Shown here: positions 33,253 through 42,170 of the stretch, piece by piece
Numbering within the stretch: the first letter of the stretch is position 1
Layout of the letters: each line of letters begins with the position of its first letter
Origin: Bin87 sp965203195
GTDB lineage: Bacteria > Chloroflexota > Dehalococcoidia > Lucifugimonadales > UBA3495
Assembly (NCBI GenBank): GCA_965203195.1
Contig: OZ241860.1
Span: forward strand, 62,001 to 126,000
Direction: 5' to 3'
DNA: 64,000 nt
Made by a program: the position numbers and the translations under genes
The notes under the pieces: model-generated
The model's input: the letters and a program-made list of their open reading frames with translations, nothing else
Database searches by the model: none
What the model was told of the DNA's origin: nothing

Positions 33253-34755
33253 ATGCTGATCGCCGTCGCCTTCACCCTGATGGGCATTATGTTCCTCGCC
33301 GGTATGTATGTCGCCGGCGCCCTCGGTTCCCTCGCCCTCATCCTGCTCAACCTGTTCTCGGATAACCCCGTCTGGAACATTATGGGCAACCGCGCCTGGG
33401 AAACCAACACCAACATCAACCTGGTGGCCATTCCCCTGTTCATCCTGATGGGCGAAATCGTCCTGCGCGCCGGCTTCGCCGACCTGATGTACCGCGCCCT
33501 CTCCCGCTGGGTGGACTTCATCCCCGGCGGCCTCATGCACACCAACATCGCCTCCTGCGCCGTCTTCGCCGCCTGCGCCGGCTCCAGCATCGCCACCGCC
33601 GCCACCGTCAGCCGCGTGGCCCTGCCCTCCTTCCGCGCCCAGGGCTACCAGGAACGCCTGGTCGTCGGCTCCCTCGCCGCCGGCGGCACCCTCGGCATCC
33701 TCATCCCCCCCAGCATCCTGCTGGTCCTCTACGGCCTCACCGTAGGCGAATCCATCGGACGCCTCTTCCTGGCCGGCTTCATCCCCGGCATCCTCCTCGC
33801 CGGCGTCTTTATGCTGATGATCGGCATCGCCTCCGTCATCTGGCCCGCCATCGCCCCACGCCAGTCCCGCAGCGGCTTCTGGACCTGGCAGGGCTGGACC
33901 GAACGCCTCCTGTTCACCCTGCTGATGGTTCCCGTGCTGGCGCTGATTTTCATCGTCCTCGGCAGCATCTACCTCGGCTGGGCCACCCCCTCCGAAGCCG
34001 CCGGCTTCGGCGTCAGCGGCGCCATGGCCCTGGCCCTCCTCTACAACTTCGCCCGCCTCTTCGCCGGCAACATCGCCGCCTTCCTGCTCAACGCCGGCAT
34101 CGCCGCCCGCGTCTCCCCCGAAGTCCGCGCCGCCCTGCTCGACTGGCAGACCCAACATCGCTTTGACCGCGAACACTTCCGCAACTACTGCCGCTTTATG
34201 GTCACAATGACTCTGGAAGCCTGCGTATCCGCCGCCCGTTCCTCGGCAATGATAATGTTCATTCTGATGGCGGCATTCACCTTGCAGTTCGCTTTCGCCT
34301 ACCTGCGTATATCGGTGACTATGGCCGAATGGGTCGCCGGCTTTGAATTGACCACGGTGCATCTCGTGTTGTTTCTGGTGGTATTTTACCTGCTGCTGGG
34401 AACATTTATGGAAGCCTACTCAATGATGCTGACCACGCTGCCCATCATATCGCCGGTGTTGCGCGCCGCCGAGGTGGATTTGCTCTGGTTCGGCATCATA
34501 ATGATAATCCTGCTGGAGGCGGCGCAAATCAGCCCGCCCCAGGGCTTGAGCCTGTATGTCCTCCAGGGCGCCCGCCACGATGTGGCCCGCCGCGAGGTCG
34601 CCGAAACCGGCCAGACGGCCCAAACCGGCACCATCAACGACGTCTATATCGGCGTGCTCCCCTTTATGGCCTGCATGGCCATCGTCATCGGCCTCATCAT
34701 CGCCTTCCCCGACCTCGCCACCTGGCTCCCCGACCGCATCAAAGGCGCCCGCTAA
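33253..34755 (+). CDS. TRAP transporter large permease (DctM-like), orphan
   Basis: 500 residues with about twelve hydrophobic segments. LFILMGEIVLRAGFADLMYRAL, ASCAVFAACAGSSIATAATV and GGTLGILIPPSI are the strongest DctM signatures; FMEAYSMMLTTLPIISPV resembles the C-terminal conserved loop. Family members are near 430 residues; the extra length is a soluble stretch around 270-320 (NAGIAARVSPEVRAALLDWQTQHRFDRE). The DctP binding protein and DctQ small permease normally encoded beside it are absent from this window. It would import organic acids using a sodium gradient if partners exist elsewhere. Confidence 0.85.
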   Translation: MLIAVAFTLMGIMFLAGMYVAGALGSLALILLNLFSDNPVWNIMGNRAWETNTNINLVAIPLFILMGEIVLRAGFADLMYRALSRWVDFIPGGLMHTNIASCAVFAACAGSSIATAATVSRVALPSFRAQGYQERLVVGSLAAGGTLGILIPPSILLVLYGLTVGESIGRLFLAGFIPGILLAGVFMLMIGIASVIWPAIAPRQSRSGFWTWQGWTERLLFTLLMVPVLALIFIVLGSIYLGWATPSEAAGFGVSGAMALALLYNFARLFAGNIAAFLLNAGIAARVSPEVRAALLDWQTQHRFDREHFRNYCRFMVTMTLEACVSAARSSAMIMFILMAAFTLQFAFAYLRISVTMAEWVAGFELTTVHLVLFLVVFYLLLGTFMEAYSMMLTTLPIISPVLRAAEVDLLWFGIIMIILLEAAQISPPQGLSLYVLQGARHDVARREVAETGQTAQTGTINDVYIGVLPFMACMAIVIGLIIAFPDLATWLPDRIKGAR

Positions 34756-34869
34756 CCCGCTGGCGGTTCTTCATCGTCATCGCCGCGCCGCATTATGACA
34801 ACGCCGCCGCCGCCGCCCGGTCCCAGTGGCGCAACTGGGCCGGAGCGTCAGTAGCATAACCCCCAACGC

Positions 34870-35207
34870 CCCGGTACAATAACGCCACGACATCCGCAAC
34901 CGCAATCAACGAAGGAAGGAGGCTGGCAATGTTAATCATCAGCCACGACCCGCCCGGCCAGGTAACCTCCGAGTACCACATCGCCAGCCCGGGGAACTGG
35001 CCGAACACTAGGACTATGTCGCGCGCTCCGACCGCCTGGAGGCAATGCGCCCCGAACTGCTGCAAAAATACCCCAACAAGCACGTGGCGCTGACCGAAAA
35101 CGGCGTTTTCTTAGTCGCCGACTCGGTTGAGGAGATGGTAGAAAAGATCCTGGCACTTGGGGAGCGCCCCGGCTTCGCCGCGCGGGATTTCCTCAAAACT
35201 CCCAATG
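34870..35207 (+). pseudogene. Inactivated DUF5678-like gene, upstream tandem copy
   Basis: This 338-bp unit is the upstream copy of a tandem duplication (next copy 35208-35563). Its ATG at 34929 and GGAGG survive, but one base is missing relative to the second copy (CCCGGGGAACTG against CCCGGAGGAACTG), causing a frameshift. A TGG codon of the intact copy also reads TAG. The promoter-like TACAAT is duplicated too. The later part stays open in the frame of the intact copy. This looks like loss after duplication. Confidence 0.8.
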
Positions 35208-35263
35208 CCCGGTACAATAACGACACGACATCCGCAACTGCAAACAAGGAAGGAGGCCAGCCA

Positions 35264-35563
35264 ATGGTAATCATCAGCCACGACCCGCCCGGCAAAGTGA
35301 CCTCCGAGTACCACATCGCCAGCCCGGAGGAACTGGCCGAACACTGGGACTATGTCGCCCGCGCCGAGCGCCTGGCGGCAATGCGCCCCGAACTGCTCCA
35401 AAAGTACCCCGACAAGTACGTAGCGCTGACCGAAAACGGCGTTTTCGTAGTCGCCGACTCGGCTGCGGAGCGAGCCGCGAAAATCCTGGAACTCGGGGAA
35501 CGCCCCGGCTTCGCCGCGCGGGATTTCCTCAACACCAAACCGCGCAGCGTGGTGATCCTGTGA
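35264..35563 (+). CDS. DUF5678-like small protein
   Basis: 99 residues from ATG 35264, fixed by GGAGG 8 bases upstream; the longer in-frame ORF begins inside the dead copy. PELLQKYPDKYVALTENGVFVV is the defining strand pattern of DUF5678-like proteins, followed by a short acidic/basic helix and a beta strand (RSVVIL). The stop overlaps the GTG start of the aspartic protease gene (GTGA). In other bacteria such proteins are frequently next to retropepsin-like genes, perhaps as substrate or regulator; this is inference from context. Confidence 0.7.
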   Translation: MVIISHDPPGKVTSEYHIASPEELAEHWDYVARAERLAAMRPELLQKYPDKYVALTENGVFVVADSAAERAAKILELGERPGFAARDFLNTKPRSVVIL

Positions 35564-35973
35564 TTGCCGGCAGTTTCACGTCCGACGGCCGGCCCGTTAT
35601 CCGGGCGCGGGTCCATCTGCCCCGCCTGGGCGTGCTCGGAGAAGCGGATTTTCTGGTTGACACCGGGTCGCATACCTCTGTTCTGCACCCGGGTGCCGGC
35701 GAGGATCTGCATTGCCCCTTTGACAAACTGGAAAACCCCACCAGCATCATCAGCGTCAGCGGCCCCCAAATCTACTACGCCGAGCCGGCGGTAATATCTT
35801 TCTACTACGGCGATGGCGGCGGACGACACGATTTTCGCGTTGACCATCTATTCATCGGCAAGCCGCATCCGGCCCTTGCCGGGCTGGAATCCCTGCTGGG
35901 GCGGGATGTGCTGAACCGCCTGGAAATGGTGTACAACTTCGCCGCAAACCGGCTCCGGTTTACCCCGCAATAG
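35560..35973 (+). CDS. Retropepsin-like aspartic protease
   Basis: 137 residues from GTG 35560, overlapping the upstream stop. FLVDTGSHTSVL is the catalytic DTG motif of a single-domain pepsin/retropepsin fold, followed by psi-loop-like strands and the hydrophobic-hydrophobic-Gly segment LGRDVLNRLEMVYNF near the end. Single-domain members act as dimers, each giving one Asp. Substrate may be the partner protein; this is inference. Confidence 0.85.
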   Translation: MIAGSFTSDGRPVIRARVHLPRLGVLGEADFLVDTGSHTSVLHPGAGEDLHCPFDKLENPTSIISVSGPQIYYAEPAVISFYYGDGGGRHDFRVDHLFIGKPHPALAGLESLLGRDVLNRLEMVYNFAANRLRFTPQ

Positions 35974-36157
35974 TCCCCTCTCCGCCCGCCGGCCCGCCGC
36001 CTCCCCGCGCTTCGCCGGCCGGTTCCGCGCCCCAACCCCGTCAGACCGATTGCCGTCGCCGGGGCTACCCGGCGGCGGCAATCATAACCACGCCCCGATG
36101 CCGGCGCAACGGCGCCGGCGCGGCGGCATATCCCGCGTTGTATCCCGCCGTTGCGGG

Positions 36158-36745
36158 TCAGCAGTTGTCGTACTTCTCCGTCATCATCTGCTTGATGGCC
36201 CCCGTCTCCAGGTCGTAGCGCACCCGCTCCAGCCCCCGCAGATCCTGCCCATAGACGTGGATTTCCACCGTAGGCCGGTCGGTGTAGTTGTCCATCTGGT
36301 GAATTTCGTCCACCTCGGGAATCAGCAGGCTGATCTCGCCGGGCTTGACCACAGCGGAGCGATCCTGTTCCAGCTGCGCCCAGTCCTCCCGCTGGCGGTC
36401 GTCCACCCGCCGGAAACGGGTTTCGGTAAGCGCGTTGTCCATCACGCCAATCATCCCCCAGGTGCGATGGTCGTGCGGCGCGGCGTGGTCGCCCGGCCCC
36501 CACACCACCGCCGTCACCAGCAGCCCGCTGTCGGGGCTGTGGTGCAGCAGCCAGGAACCGTGATTGGCCCGCCGCCCCACCCCCACCGGCTGCCGGAACC
36601 GCTCCGGTATCGCCTCCGGGTTGGCGATCAGCCGGGACAGGCAGTCCGAACCCCGGTCAAAAATCTTTTCGTTGCTGGGCTGGCTGCCCAGCAGCTCCTC
36701 CATTTCCTGAACGAAATCGTCCAGCGCATACTTGACGGCTGCCAT
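36158..36745 (-). CDS. Cysteine dioxygenase-type cupin enzyme
   Basis: 195 residues from ATG 36745, with GGAGG 7 bases upstream. A small cupin barrel has WGPGDHAAPHDHRTWGMIG, giving two Fe-binding His (HDH) plus a later His in PTVEIHVYG. The length fits bacterial cysteine dioxygenase-like or related thiol dioxygenases. It should use O2 to oxidise a thiol such as cysteine. It is divergent from the LLM oxidoreductase gene. Substrate not proven. Confidence 0.75.
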   Translation of the reverse strand: MAAVKYALDDFVQEMEELLGSQPSNEKIFDRGSDCLSRLIANPEAIPERFRQPVGVGRRANHGSWLLHHSPDSGLLVTAVVWGPGDHAAPHDHRTWGMIGVMDNALTETRFRRVDDRQREDWAQLEQDRSAVVKPGEISLLIPEVDEIHQMDNYTDRPTVEIHVYGQDLRGLERVRYDLETGAIKQMMTEKYDNC

Positions 36746-36814
36746 AATGTCCTCCTCGGCGAATTGATGGGGCCAGTGTAATGCCGGCGGCGCCCGCTGG
36801 CAAGGCGGCTTTAT

Positions 36815-36823
36815 TGCTATACT
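36815..36823 (+). promoter_or_regulatory. Extended -10 promoter for LLM oxidoreductase
   Basis: TGCTATACT is an extended -10 (TGnTATACT) located 67 bases before the LLM gene ATG. No strong -35 is required with this type. Confidence 0.5.
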
Positions 36824-36889
36824 TGGCGCTATCCCCATTCAGAGCGGCAAGGCCGCCGGAATGCCCGCCCCGGACAGGAGGCCATTACA

Positions 36890-37942
36890 ATGTCCGATGC
36901 AATCAAAATATCAATGCGCGTTCCCGGAACGTCGCCAATGCCCGAACTGCTGGCCCTCATCCGGCAGATTGAGGACGCCGGCTTTGACGGCGCCGGCATC
37001 CTGGACAGCCAGATGATCTGCCGCGATACCTTCGTAACCATGGGCCTGGCCGCCACCGCCACCAGCCGCCTGCGCCTGTTCCCGGCCGTAACCAACCCCT
37101 TCGGGCGCATCCCGTCGGTGCTGGCCGGCGCCGCCCAGACGGTAGCCGAAATCGCGCCGGGCCGGACCAAATTCATCATCGGCACCGGCTACACCTCCGC
37201 CAGCACTATCGGCCGCCGGCCCGCCACTTTGCGCCAAATGCGCCGCTGCATCACCGAAGTCAGGGCCCTGCTGGCCGGCGAATCGGTAGCCTACAACGGG
37301 ATGTCCAACCGCCTGGACTTCGCCGGCAGCGACGGCGGCCCGGGCGTTCCCGTGCTGATGGCCGCGTCCGGCCCCCGCGCCCTGGAACTGGCCGGCGAGG
37401 TAGCCGACGGCGCCCTCGTCCTGGTCGGCTACACCCCCGGCATCGTCGCACAGGCCCTAGCGCACCTGGAAACCGGCGCCAAACGCAGCGGGCGCACGCT
37501 GGACGACCTGGACATCGTCTTTGCCGTCCGCACCTGCGTGGCCGCCTCCAACGCCGAAGCCCGCCGCCTGGCCCGTCCCGTCGCCGTCCACTGGGGCCTG
37601 CTCTGGGGCGGCCCCAACTGGCTGCCCTACTCCGACATCGACCTGCCCGACTACCAAATCCCCCCGGCCGTCCGCGCCGTCTATCCCGACCTGGGCCACG
37701 CCCCCAACTGGGCGGAAGCCATTGAACTGACGCAATTCGTCAGCGACGAAGTGAACGATCAACTGTGCGACGCCCTGGGCCTGATTGGAACGCCGGAACA
37801 CTGCCTCCGGCGCATACAGGAAATGGCGTCCCACGGCGTCCGGCAGCTGTACCTGATGCCCTGCCTCACCTTCGCCCCGCCTCGCGCGGAAGTGCAGGCT
37901 TTCGGAGCGCAAATCATCCCGGCCCTGGCCGCCGCCGGCTAA
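36890..37942 (+). CDS. LLM-class flavin/F420-dependent oxidoreductase
   Basis: 350 residues, close to F420-dependent methylenetetrahydromethanopterin reductase/glucose-6-phosphate dehydrogenase-type lengths. GFDGAGILDSQMICRDTFVTMGLAA, RLRLFPAVTNPFGRIPSVLAGAA and FIIGTGYTSA belong to the LLM barrel, and VLMAASGPRALELAGEVADGALVLVG is the late phosphate-binding turn. AGGAGG lies 8 bases before the ATG. The adjacent genes do not identify a substrate. Confidence 0.85.
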   Translation: MSDAIKISMRVPGTSPMPELLALIRQIEDAGFDGAGILDSQMICRDTFVTMGLAATATSRLRLFPAVTNPFGRIPSVLAGAAQTVAEIAPGRTKFIIGTGYTSASTIGRRPATLRQMRRCITEVRALLAGESVAYNGMSNRLDFAGSDGGPGVPVLMAASGPRALELAGEVADGALVLVGYTPGIVAQALAHLETGAKRSGRTLDDLDIVFAVRTCVAASNAEARRLARPVAVHWGLLWGGPNWLPYSDIDLPDYQIPPAVRAVYPDLGHAPNWAEAIELTQFVSDEVNDQLCDALGLIGTPEHCLRRIQEMASHGVRQLYLMPCLTFAPPRAEVQAFGAQIIPALAAAG

Positions 37943-37966
37943 CCCAGCAGGAACCGGGCCGGCCGG

Positions 37967-38392
37967 CTAACCCTTTCGGCCGGCCCGCAGCCACTGCCCG
38001 ATGCCCTCAACCGCCAGCAATACCACCACCGGCGGCACGATAAAGTGCCAGATCCAGGGGTTGGCCGCCGCCGTTCCGAAGGCGATTTTCAGCAGGTAGT
38101 TGTGCAGGTAGAACATCGTCGTCACCGCCGCGATAACGGTGATGACGTCGCGGGGCAGCTGATAGAGGCCGTGCCTGTGCCCGCCGCCGTCGGCAGCCTG
38201 CCGCCGGATCCGCACCGAGTCCGCAATGTTCAGCAGGATCAGCGCCGCCAGGACGACGATGATGACCGGGTCGATGATGTTCCAGATTACCTGCCCGGTG
38301 GCCCGGTCAACGGCAAACAGGTAATAGTTGACCAGAGCGACCAGCGCCACAATCAGGGCCACGGCGCCCAGAGGCTTGCGCCAGGAAAACAT
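37967..38392 (-). CDS. Small membrane protein, three TM helices
   Basis: 141 residues with predicted helices at about 8-28, 42-60 and 83-101 plus a fourth weak one near 112-130. A His-rich loop (GGGHRHG) lies between helices. AAGGAG lies 9 bases upstream of the ATG. No family is recognised. Placement beside metabolic genes does not suggest a role. Confidence 0.6.
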   Translation of the reverse strand: MFSWRKPLGAVALIVALVALVNYYLFAVDRATGQVIWNIIDPVIIVVLAALILLNIADSVRIRRQAADGGGHRHGLYQLPRDVITVIAAVTTMFYLHNYLLKIAFGTAAANPWIWHFIVPPVVVLLAVEGIGQWLRAGRKG

Positions 38393-38493
38393 GGCAACTC
38401 TCCTTAAAATGCGGGGAAATGCGGCGGCGGTACGCCCGGCGCGGCAGCGGCATAGCGATTATGTCGCCATAACCCCTCTAACTGCCGGCGCCT

Positions 38494-38754
38494 CTAACTG
38501 TCAGTGCCGGCGGGAGGCGCCGCAATCAGCTCGCTTTCCTCCGGGTTCGCTTCAATCCGCAGCGTCTGGACGATGCGATTGTAGGCCGGCTCGCGGCCGT
38601 GCGTCTCCGCCATATGCCGGGTGGCGCCATCCTCGGCCCGCCGCCGGTCGTCAAAAATGTCGTACCACCCGCACTCGGCGCAGTCCACCCGCCACTCCGT
38701 GCGCCCGGTCGGTATCTGCTCCGTGATTTCCACTATGATGTGCAACGCGGTCAT
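38494..38754 (-). CDS. Small putative zinc-finger protein
   Basis: 86 residues from ATG 38754, with GGGAG 6 bases upstream. A central CAEC pair followed by HMAETH (CxxC-x21-HxxxxH) forms a likely zinc-binding site. The longer ORF to 39906 is the shadow of hisF. Function unknown; the size fits a small regulatory or RNA-binding protein. Confidence 0.55.
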   Translation of the reverse strand: MTALHIIVEITEQIPTGRTEWRVDCAECGWYDIFDDRRRAEDGATRHMAETHGREPAYNRIVQTLRIEANPEESELIAAPPAGTDS

Positions 38755-39075
38755 CAGCGTCTCCCGGTGTCTATGCCTTGGCGGCCAAAGCTCGGCGGCA
38801 ACCCCGCGGCGGCGCTGACCGCGAATTCCGGCGCCCGCCGCCCGCCGTGTCCAACCCCACGGGCATATCGTTGCGGACATATCGTTGCGCTGACGGGTCG
38901 CGTTCCCTTTGCCGTTTCCCTTGCGGGACAATTTCCGCCGGCCCCGGCGGTAGGCAGCAAGCCGGCATTCCGAAAATTGCGCCGCATCGCCGCCGGCCCC
39001 AATGCCCCCGCCCAATGCTATAATAAACGGCGATTTTGCCGCTACGGACTTTGCCCTACGGATTTCGCCGCTATC
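38755..39075. other. 321-bp gap upstream of hisF
   Basis: Divergent spacer between the small zinc protein and hisF. An extended -10 is at 39016. The CGTTGCGG/CATATCGTTGCGG words near 38864-38890 are short repeats. No gene is recognised. Confidence 0.5.
39016..39024 (+). promoter_or_regulatory. Extended -10 promoter of hisF
   Basis: TGCTATAAT is a perfect extended -10 with the TGn element. It lies 52 bases before the hisF GTG and implies a leader of about 45 bases. Confidence 0.6.
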
Positions 39076-39885
39076 GTGCTTACCCGCCGCATCATCCCCT
39101 GCCTTGATGTTGACGCCGGCCGCGTGGTCAAAGGCGCCAGCTTCGTCAACCTCCGCGACGCCGGCGACCCCGCCGAACTGGCCGCCCGCTATGACGAGGC
39201 CGGCGCCGACGAGCTGGTATTCCTGGACATCACCGCCAGCAGCGACTCCCGCGACACTATGGTGGCCGTAGTGCGCGCCGTCTCCGAGCAGGTTTTCATC
39301 CCCCTCACCGTGGGCGGCGGCATCCGCGCCATCGCCGACGTGCGCCGTATGCTCAACGCCGGCGCCGACAAAGTGTCCGTCAACACCGCCGCTATCAATA
39401 CCCCGCACCTGGTGTCCGCCGGCGCCGCCCAGTTCGGCAGCCAGTGCATCGTCACCGCCATTGACGCCCGCCGCATCGTCCCCGGCGAACCCCTCCCCCG
39501 CCCCCAAGACCCCTCTCTGGCCATCGACGCCGACTCCCGCTGGCAGGTGTACACCCACGGCGGGCGCAACCCCACCGGGCTGGACGCCGTAAAATGGGCC
39601 CTCCGCGCCGTGGCCCTGGGCTCCGGCGAAATCCTGCTGACCAGTATGGACGAGGACGGGCAACTGGCCGGGTACGACCTCGCCCTGACTGCCGCCATCT
39701 CCCGCGCCGTCCCCGTTCCCGTCATCGCCAGCGGCGGCGCCGGTACACTGGCGCACCTGTACGACGCCTTTGCCCACGGGGAAGCCGACGCCGTCCTCGC
39801 CGCCAGCATCTTTCACTTCGGAACTTACACCATCGCCGCCGCCAAAGCGTTCCTGGCCGCCCGCGGCATTCCAATGCGTATCTGA
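39076..39885 (+). CDS. hisF: Imidazole glycerol phosphate synthase cyclase subunit
   Basis: 269 residues from GTG 39076, slightly longer than the usual 250. LTRRIIPCLDVDAGRVVKG gives catalytic Asp11-type position and GQLAGYDLALTAAI the later Asp region. FIPLTVGGGIRAIADVRRML and VIASGGAGTL are the phosphate-binding beta-alpha loops. A small insertion (about EPLPRPQDPSLAIDAD) interrupts strand 5. It makes IGP and AICAR with the glutaminase HisH, which is not in the window. There is no strong ribosome site before the GTG. Confidence 0.95.
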   Translation: MLTRRIIPCLDVDAGRVVKGASFVNLRDAGDPAELAARYDEAGADELVFLDITASSDSRDTMVAVVRAVSEQVFIPLTVGGGIRAIADVRRMLNAGADKVSVNTAAINTPHLVSAGAAQFGSQCIVTAIDARRIVPGEPLPRPQDPSLAIDADSRWQVYTHGGRNPTGLDAVKWALRAVALGSGEILLTSMDEDGQLAGYDLALTAAISRAVPVPVIASGGAGTLAHLYDAFAHGEADAVLAASIFHFGTYTIAAAKAFLAARGIPMRI

Positions 39886-39948
39886 ACCGCCCGCCCGTCC
39901 GTCCACTATCCACCATCCGCTATCCGCCGGCTAACGGAGTCTTGCCCG

Positions 39949-40692
39949 ATGCCCGCCGTCGCTGCCGTAATTTTCGATATGTTCAACACCATAGCCGAGG
40001 ACGGGCGGGACCACTGGCGCCGCACCCTGGCCGAAATCATCGCCGCCCAGCATCTGGACACCACCCCGGAACTGCTGCGTCAAGCCTGGGACGAAGGCTC
40101 GGCGGGATTTCGCGCCCGCCGCCTGGACCCGGCGATTCCCTTCATTTCCTACCTGGACGGCTGGGCCGACGCTTTCGCCGTGGCCTTCCGCAACCTGAAC
40201 CTGGCCGGCGACCCGCGCGCCGCCGCCCAAAAATCCATTGACGACCTGGGTTATCGCCCCCTCTGGCCCGACGCCCCCGCCGCGCTGGAGCTCATCGCCC
40301 GCCACCGGCGCATCGCCGTGCTGTCCAACGCCGACGACGCCTATCTTGACCCGGTAGTCGCCCGCATCCCGGCCCGGTTTGCCGCCGTTATCTCCTCCCA
40401 AGGCGCGCGCTGCTACAAGCCCGACCCCCGCCTTTTCGCCGCCGCCGCCGCCGCCCTGAATGTGCCGCCCGCGCAGTGCGTCTATGTGGGCGACCGCCAG
40501 TTTGAGGATGTCAAAGGCGCCCATGGCGCCGGTATGTCCGCCGTCTGGATCAACCGCTTTGACACCCCCCTTGACCCGTCCCTGCCCGCGCCGGACGCCG
40601 CAATCCGCAGCCTGCTGGAACTGCCCGCCGTTCTGACGCAGCTGGAACTGGAACCGGAATCCGCCGGCAATCCCCACCGGAGGCGCCAATGA
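39949..40692 (+). CDS. HAD-superfamily hydrolase
   Basis: 247 residues. FDMFNT (Asp10 nucleophile; position 12 is Phe, not Asp), VLSNADD (motif II), YKPDPRLF (lysine) and YVGDRQFEDVKGAHGAG (motif III) define a class IA HAD. DxF at motif I is typical of FDLFGT-type phosphatases and dehalogenases. GGAG is 9 bases upstream of the ATG, and the ORF overlaps hisIE by 4 bases, so it is co-translated with it. Lying between hisF and hisIE, it could supply histidinol-phosphate phosphatase, but sequence does not prove that. Confidence 0.8.
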   Translation: MPAVAAVIFDMFNTIAEDGRDHWRRTLAEIIAAQHLDTTPELLRQAWDEGSAGFRARRLDPAIPFISYLDGWADAFAVAFRNLNLAGDPRAAAQKSIDDLGYRPLWPDAPAALELIARHRRIAVLSNADDAYLDPVVARIPARFAAVISSQGARCYKPDPRLFAAAAAALNVPPAQCVYVGDRQFEDVKGAHGAGMSAVWINRFDTPLDPSLPAPDAAIRSLLELPAVLTQLELEPESAGNPHRRRQ

Positions 40693-41312
40693 CTACCATC
40701 AAACTCGACGAACGCGGCCTGGCCCCGGCCATCGCCCAGGACATCAACACCGGCCAGGTGCTGATGCTCGGCTATATGAACCCCGGCTCCCTCAAACGCA
40801 CCGTAGAGGGCATCCAGGTCTGGTTTTACAGCCGCAGCCAGGAGGACTTGTGGCACAAGGGCGAGGTCTCCGGCAACTACCTCAACCTCCGGGAATGGTA
40901 TGTGGACTGCGACTCCGATACCATCCTGCTCAAGGTGGAACCCGACGGCCCCGCCTGCCACACCGGAGCCGTTTCCTGCTTCTACACTCCAATGGACGGC
41001 CTGCCCGACGACTACGCCACCGACGACGGCGGCCCCCGGGTGCTGGACGAACTCTTCGCCGTCATCAAGGACCGCCAGCGGGAAATGCCCGACGGCAGCT
41101 ATACCGCCCGGCTGCTGGCCGAAGGTGCCACGCGGGTAGCCCAAAAAGTCATTGAGGAAGCCGGCGAAGTAGCCCTGGCCGCCGCCACGGACGACGCCGC
41201 CAATCTGCCCGGCGAAATCGCCGACCTGCTGTACCACACGCTCACGCTGATGGCCTCGGCCGGCGTATCCCCCAACGCCGTCTGGGCGGAATTGCGCGCC
41301 CGGCGCGGTTAA
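40689..41312 (+). CDS. hisIE: Bifunctional phosphoribosyl-AMP cyclohydrolase/phosphoribosyl-ATP pyrophosphatase
   Basis: 207 residues with both halves. The HisI cyclohydrolase domain has MLGYMN, YSRSQEDLWHKGEVSGN and VDCDSDTILLKVEPDGPACHTG, whose Cys/His ligands bind zinc. The C-terminal HisE helical bundle (about 105-205) has QKVIEEAGEVALAA, a Mg-binding acidic helix. It carries out steps 2 and 3 of histidine synthesis. CGGAGG precedes the ATG, within the end of the HAD gene. Confidence 0.95.
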   Translation: MTTIKLDERGLAPAIAQDINTGQVLMLGYMNPGSLKRTVEGIQVWFYSRSQEDLWHKGEVSGNYLNLREWYVDCDSDTILLKVEPDGPACHTGAVSCFYTPMDGLPDDYATDDGGPRVLDELFAVIKDRQREMPDGSYTARLLAEGATRVAQKVIEEAGEVALAAATDDAANLPGEIADLLYHTLTLMASAGVSPNAVWAELRARRG

Positions 41313-41338
41313 ACGGGGTTAGCGGTTGCGATTAGCGG

Positions 41339-42064
41339 TTAGATGAACCCGGTGCCGCCTCCGGCGGACGTCAAACCCGGCGCCGTATCCCCGGCGGCGT
41401 ATCGCTCCCACCGGCCCGCGCGGTACAGGGTGACACTGCCCGCCCCCAGCGCCGTGGCCCCGTCCGGTTCCAGCAGTATCCCGGTGGCCCCGTCAATGCC
41501 CACCGCGATTAGATCCGCGGCAATGACGCCCGCCAGCTGCGCGGCCGTAGCCTCCGGGTCGCTGCGCTCGTGGTGGGGCAGAACCATAATTCCGGGCAGG
41601 ATGCCCAGCCCCGGCGCTACGGGCGCCCCGGCCGCCGGCCGCCGCATCACTTCGCCCAGTACCATCGCCCCGGCGCTGGAGCCGGCCCAGATTGCGCCGC
41701 CTTCGTTGGCCGCCCGTACCGCCGCCAGCAGCGCCGAATCCGCCAGCGCCGACCGCAGATGCTCCGGGCTGCCTCCGGTAAAATAGATGACATCCGCCCC
41801 GGCCACCTGCGCCGCAACCCCGGCGTTCTCCGCGTCCAGTCGTTGCACTGCGTTTATGCTGTACGCTGCCGCGCCCAGCCCGGCGAAATGCCGCACGCCG
41901 TTGTCCGCCGCCCGCTGCGGGTTTTCTAATGCGGCGGCGGTTGGTATGATGGCAACCCGCGGCTGCGGCCGGCCGGTCAACGCCAGCAGGGCCCTGTCCA
42001 TCGTCGCGCACGCCGGGCGGAATTCGTCGCCGCCCACCAACAGAATCCTGCGGGCCATCGCCAT
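41339..42064 (-). CDS. Peptidase S51/cyanophycinase-like protein
   Basis: 241 residues from ATG 42064 (AGGTGAG 3 bases upstream); ATG 42058 is possible. RRILLVGGDEF and VAIIPTAAA start the fold, and IWAGSSAGAMVLG holds the nucleophilic Ser. Further conserved parts are VIYFTGGSPEHL and GIDGATGILLEPDG. Family members are cyanophycinase or alpha-aspartyl dipeptidase. Cyanophycin synthetase is not in the window, so a general dipeptidase role is equally likely. The ORF to 42304 is an overlong extension. Confidence 0.8.
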   Translation of the reverse strand: MAMARRILLVGGDEFRPACATMDRALLALTGRPQPRVAIIPTAAALENPQRAADNGVRHFAGLGAAAYSINAVQRLDAENAGVAAQVAGADVIYFTGGSPEHLRSALADSALLAAVRAANEGGAIWAGSSAGAMVLGEVMRRPAAGAPVAPGLGILPGIMVLPHHERSDPEATAAQLAGVIAADLIAVGIDGATGILLEPDGATALGAGSVTLYRAGRWERYAAGDTAPGLTSAGGGTGFI

Positions 42065-42170
42065 CAACTCACCTGCGCCGCCGGCAGCGCCGGTTGCCGC
42101 CATCCCCGCCACTGGCGCGACGGCGTGCCGCCCGTGCCGGCGCCGGATCAAAAAATCGGAGCACAGAAAG

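Noticed and set aside
41787..42170. N-terminal extension of the VOC protein
   Set aside because: It overlaps the S51 peptidase gene in antisense and lacks domain features.
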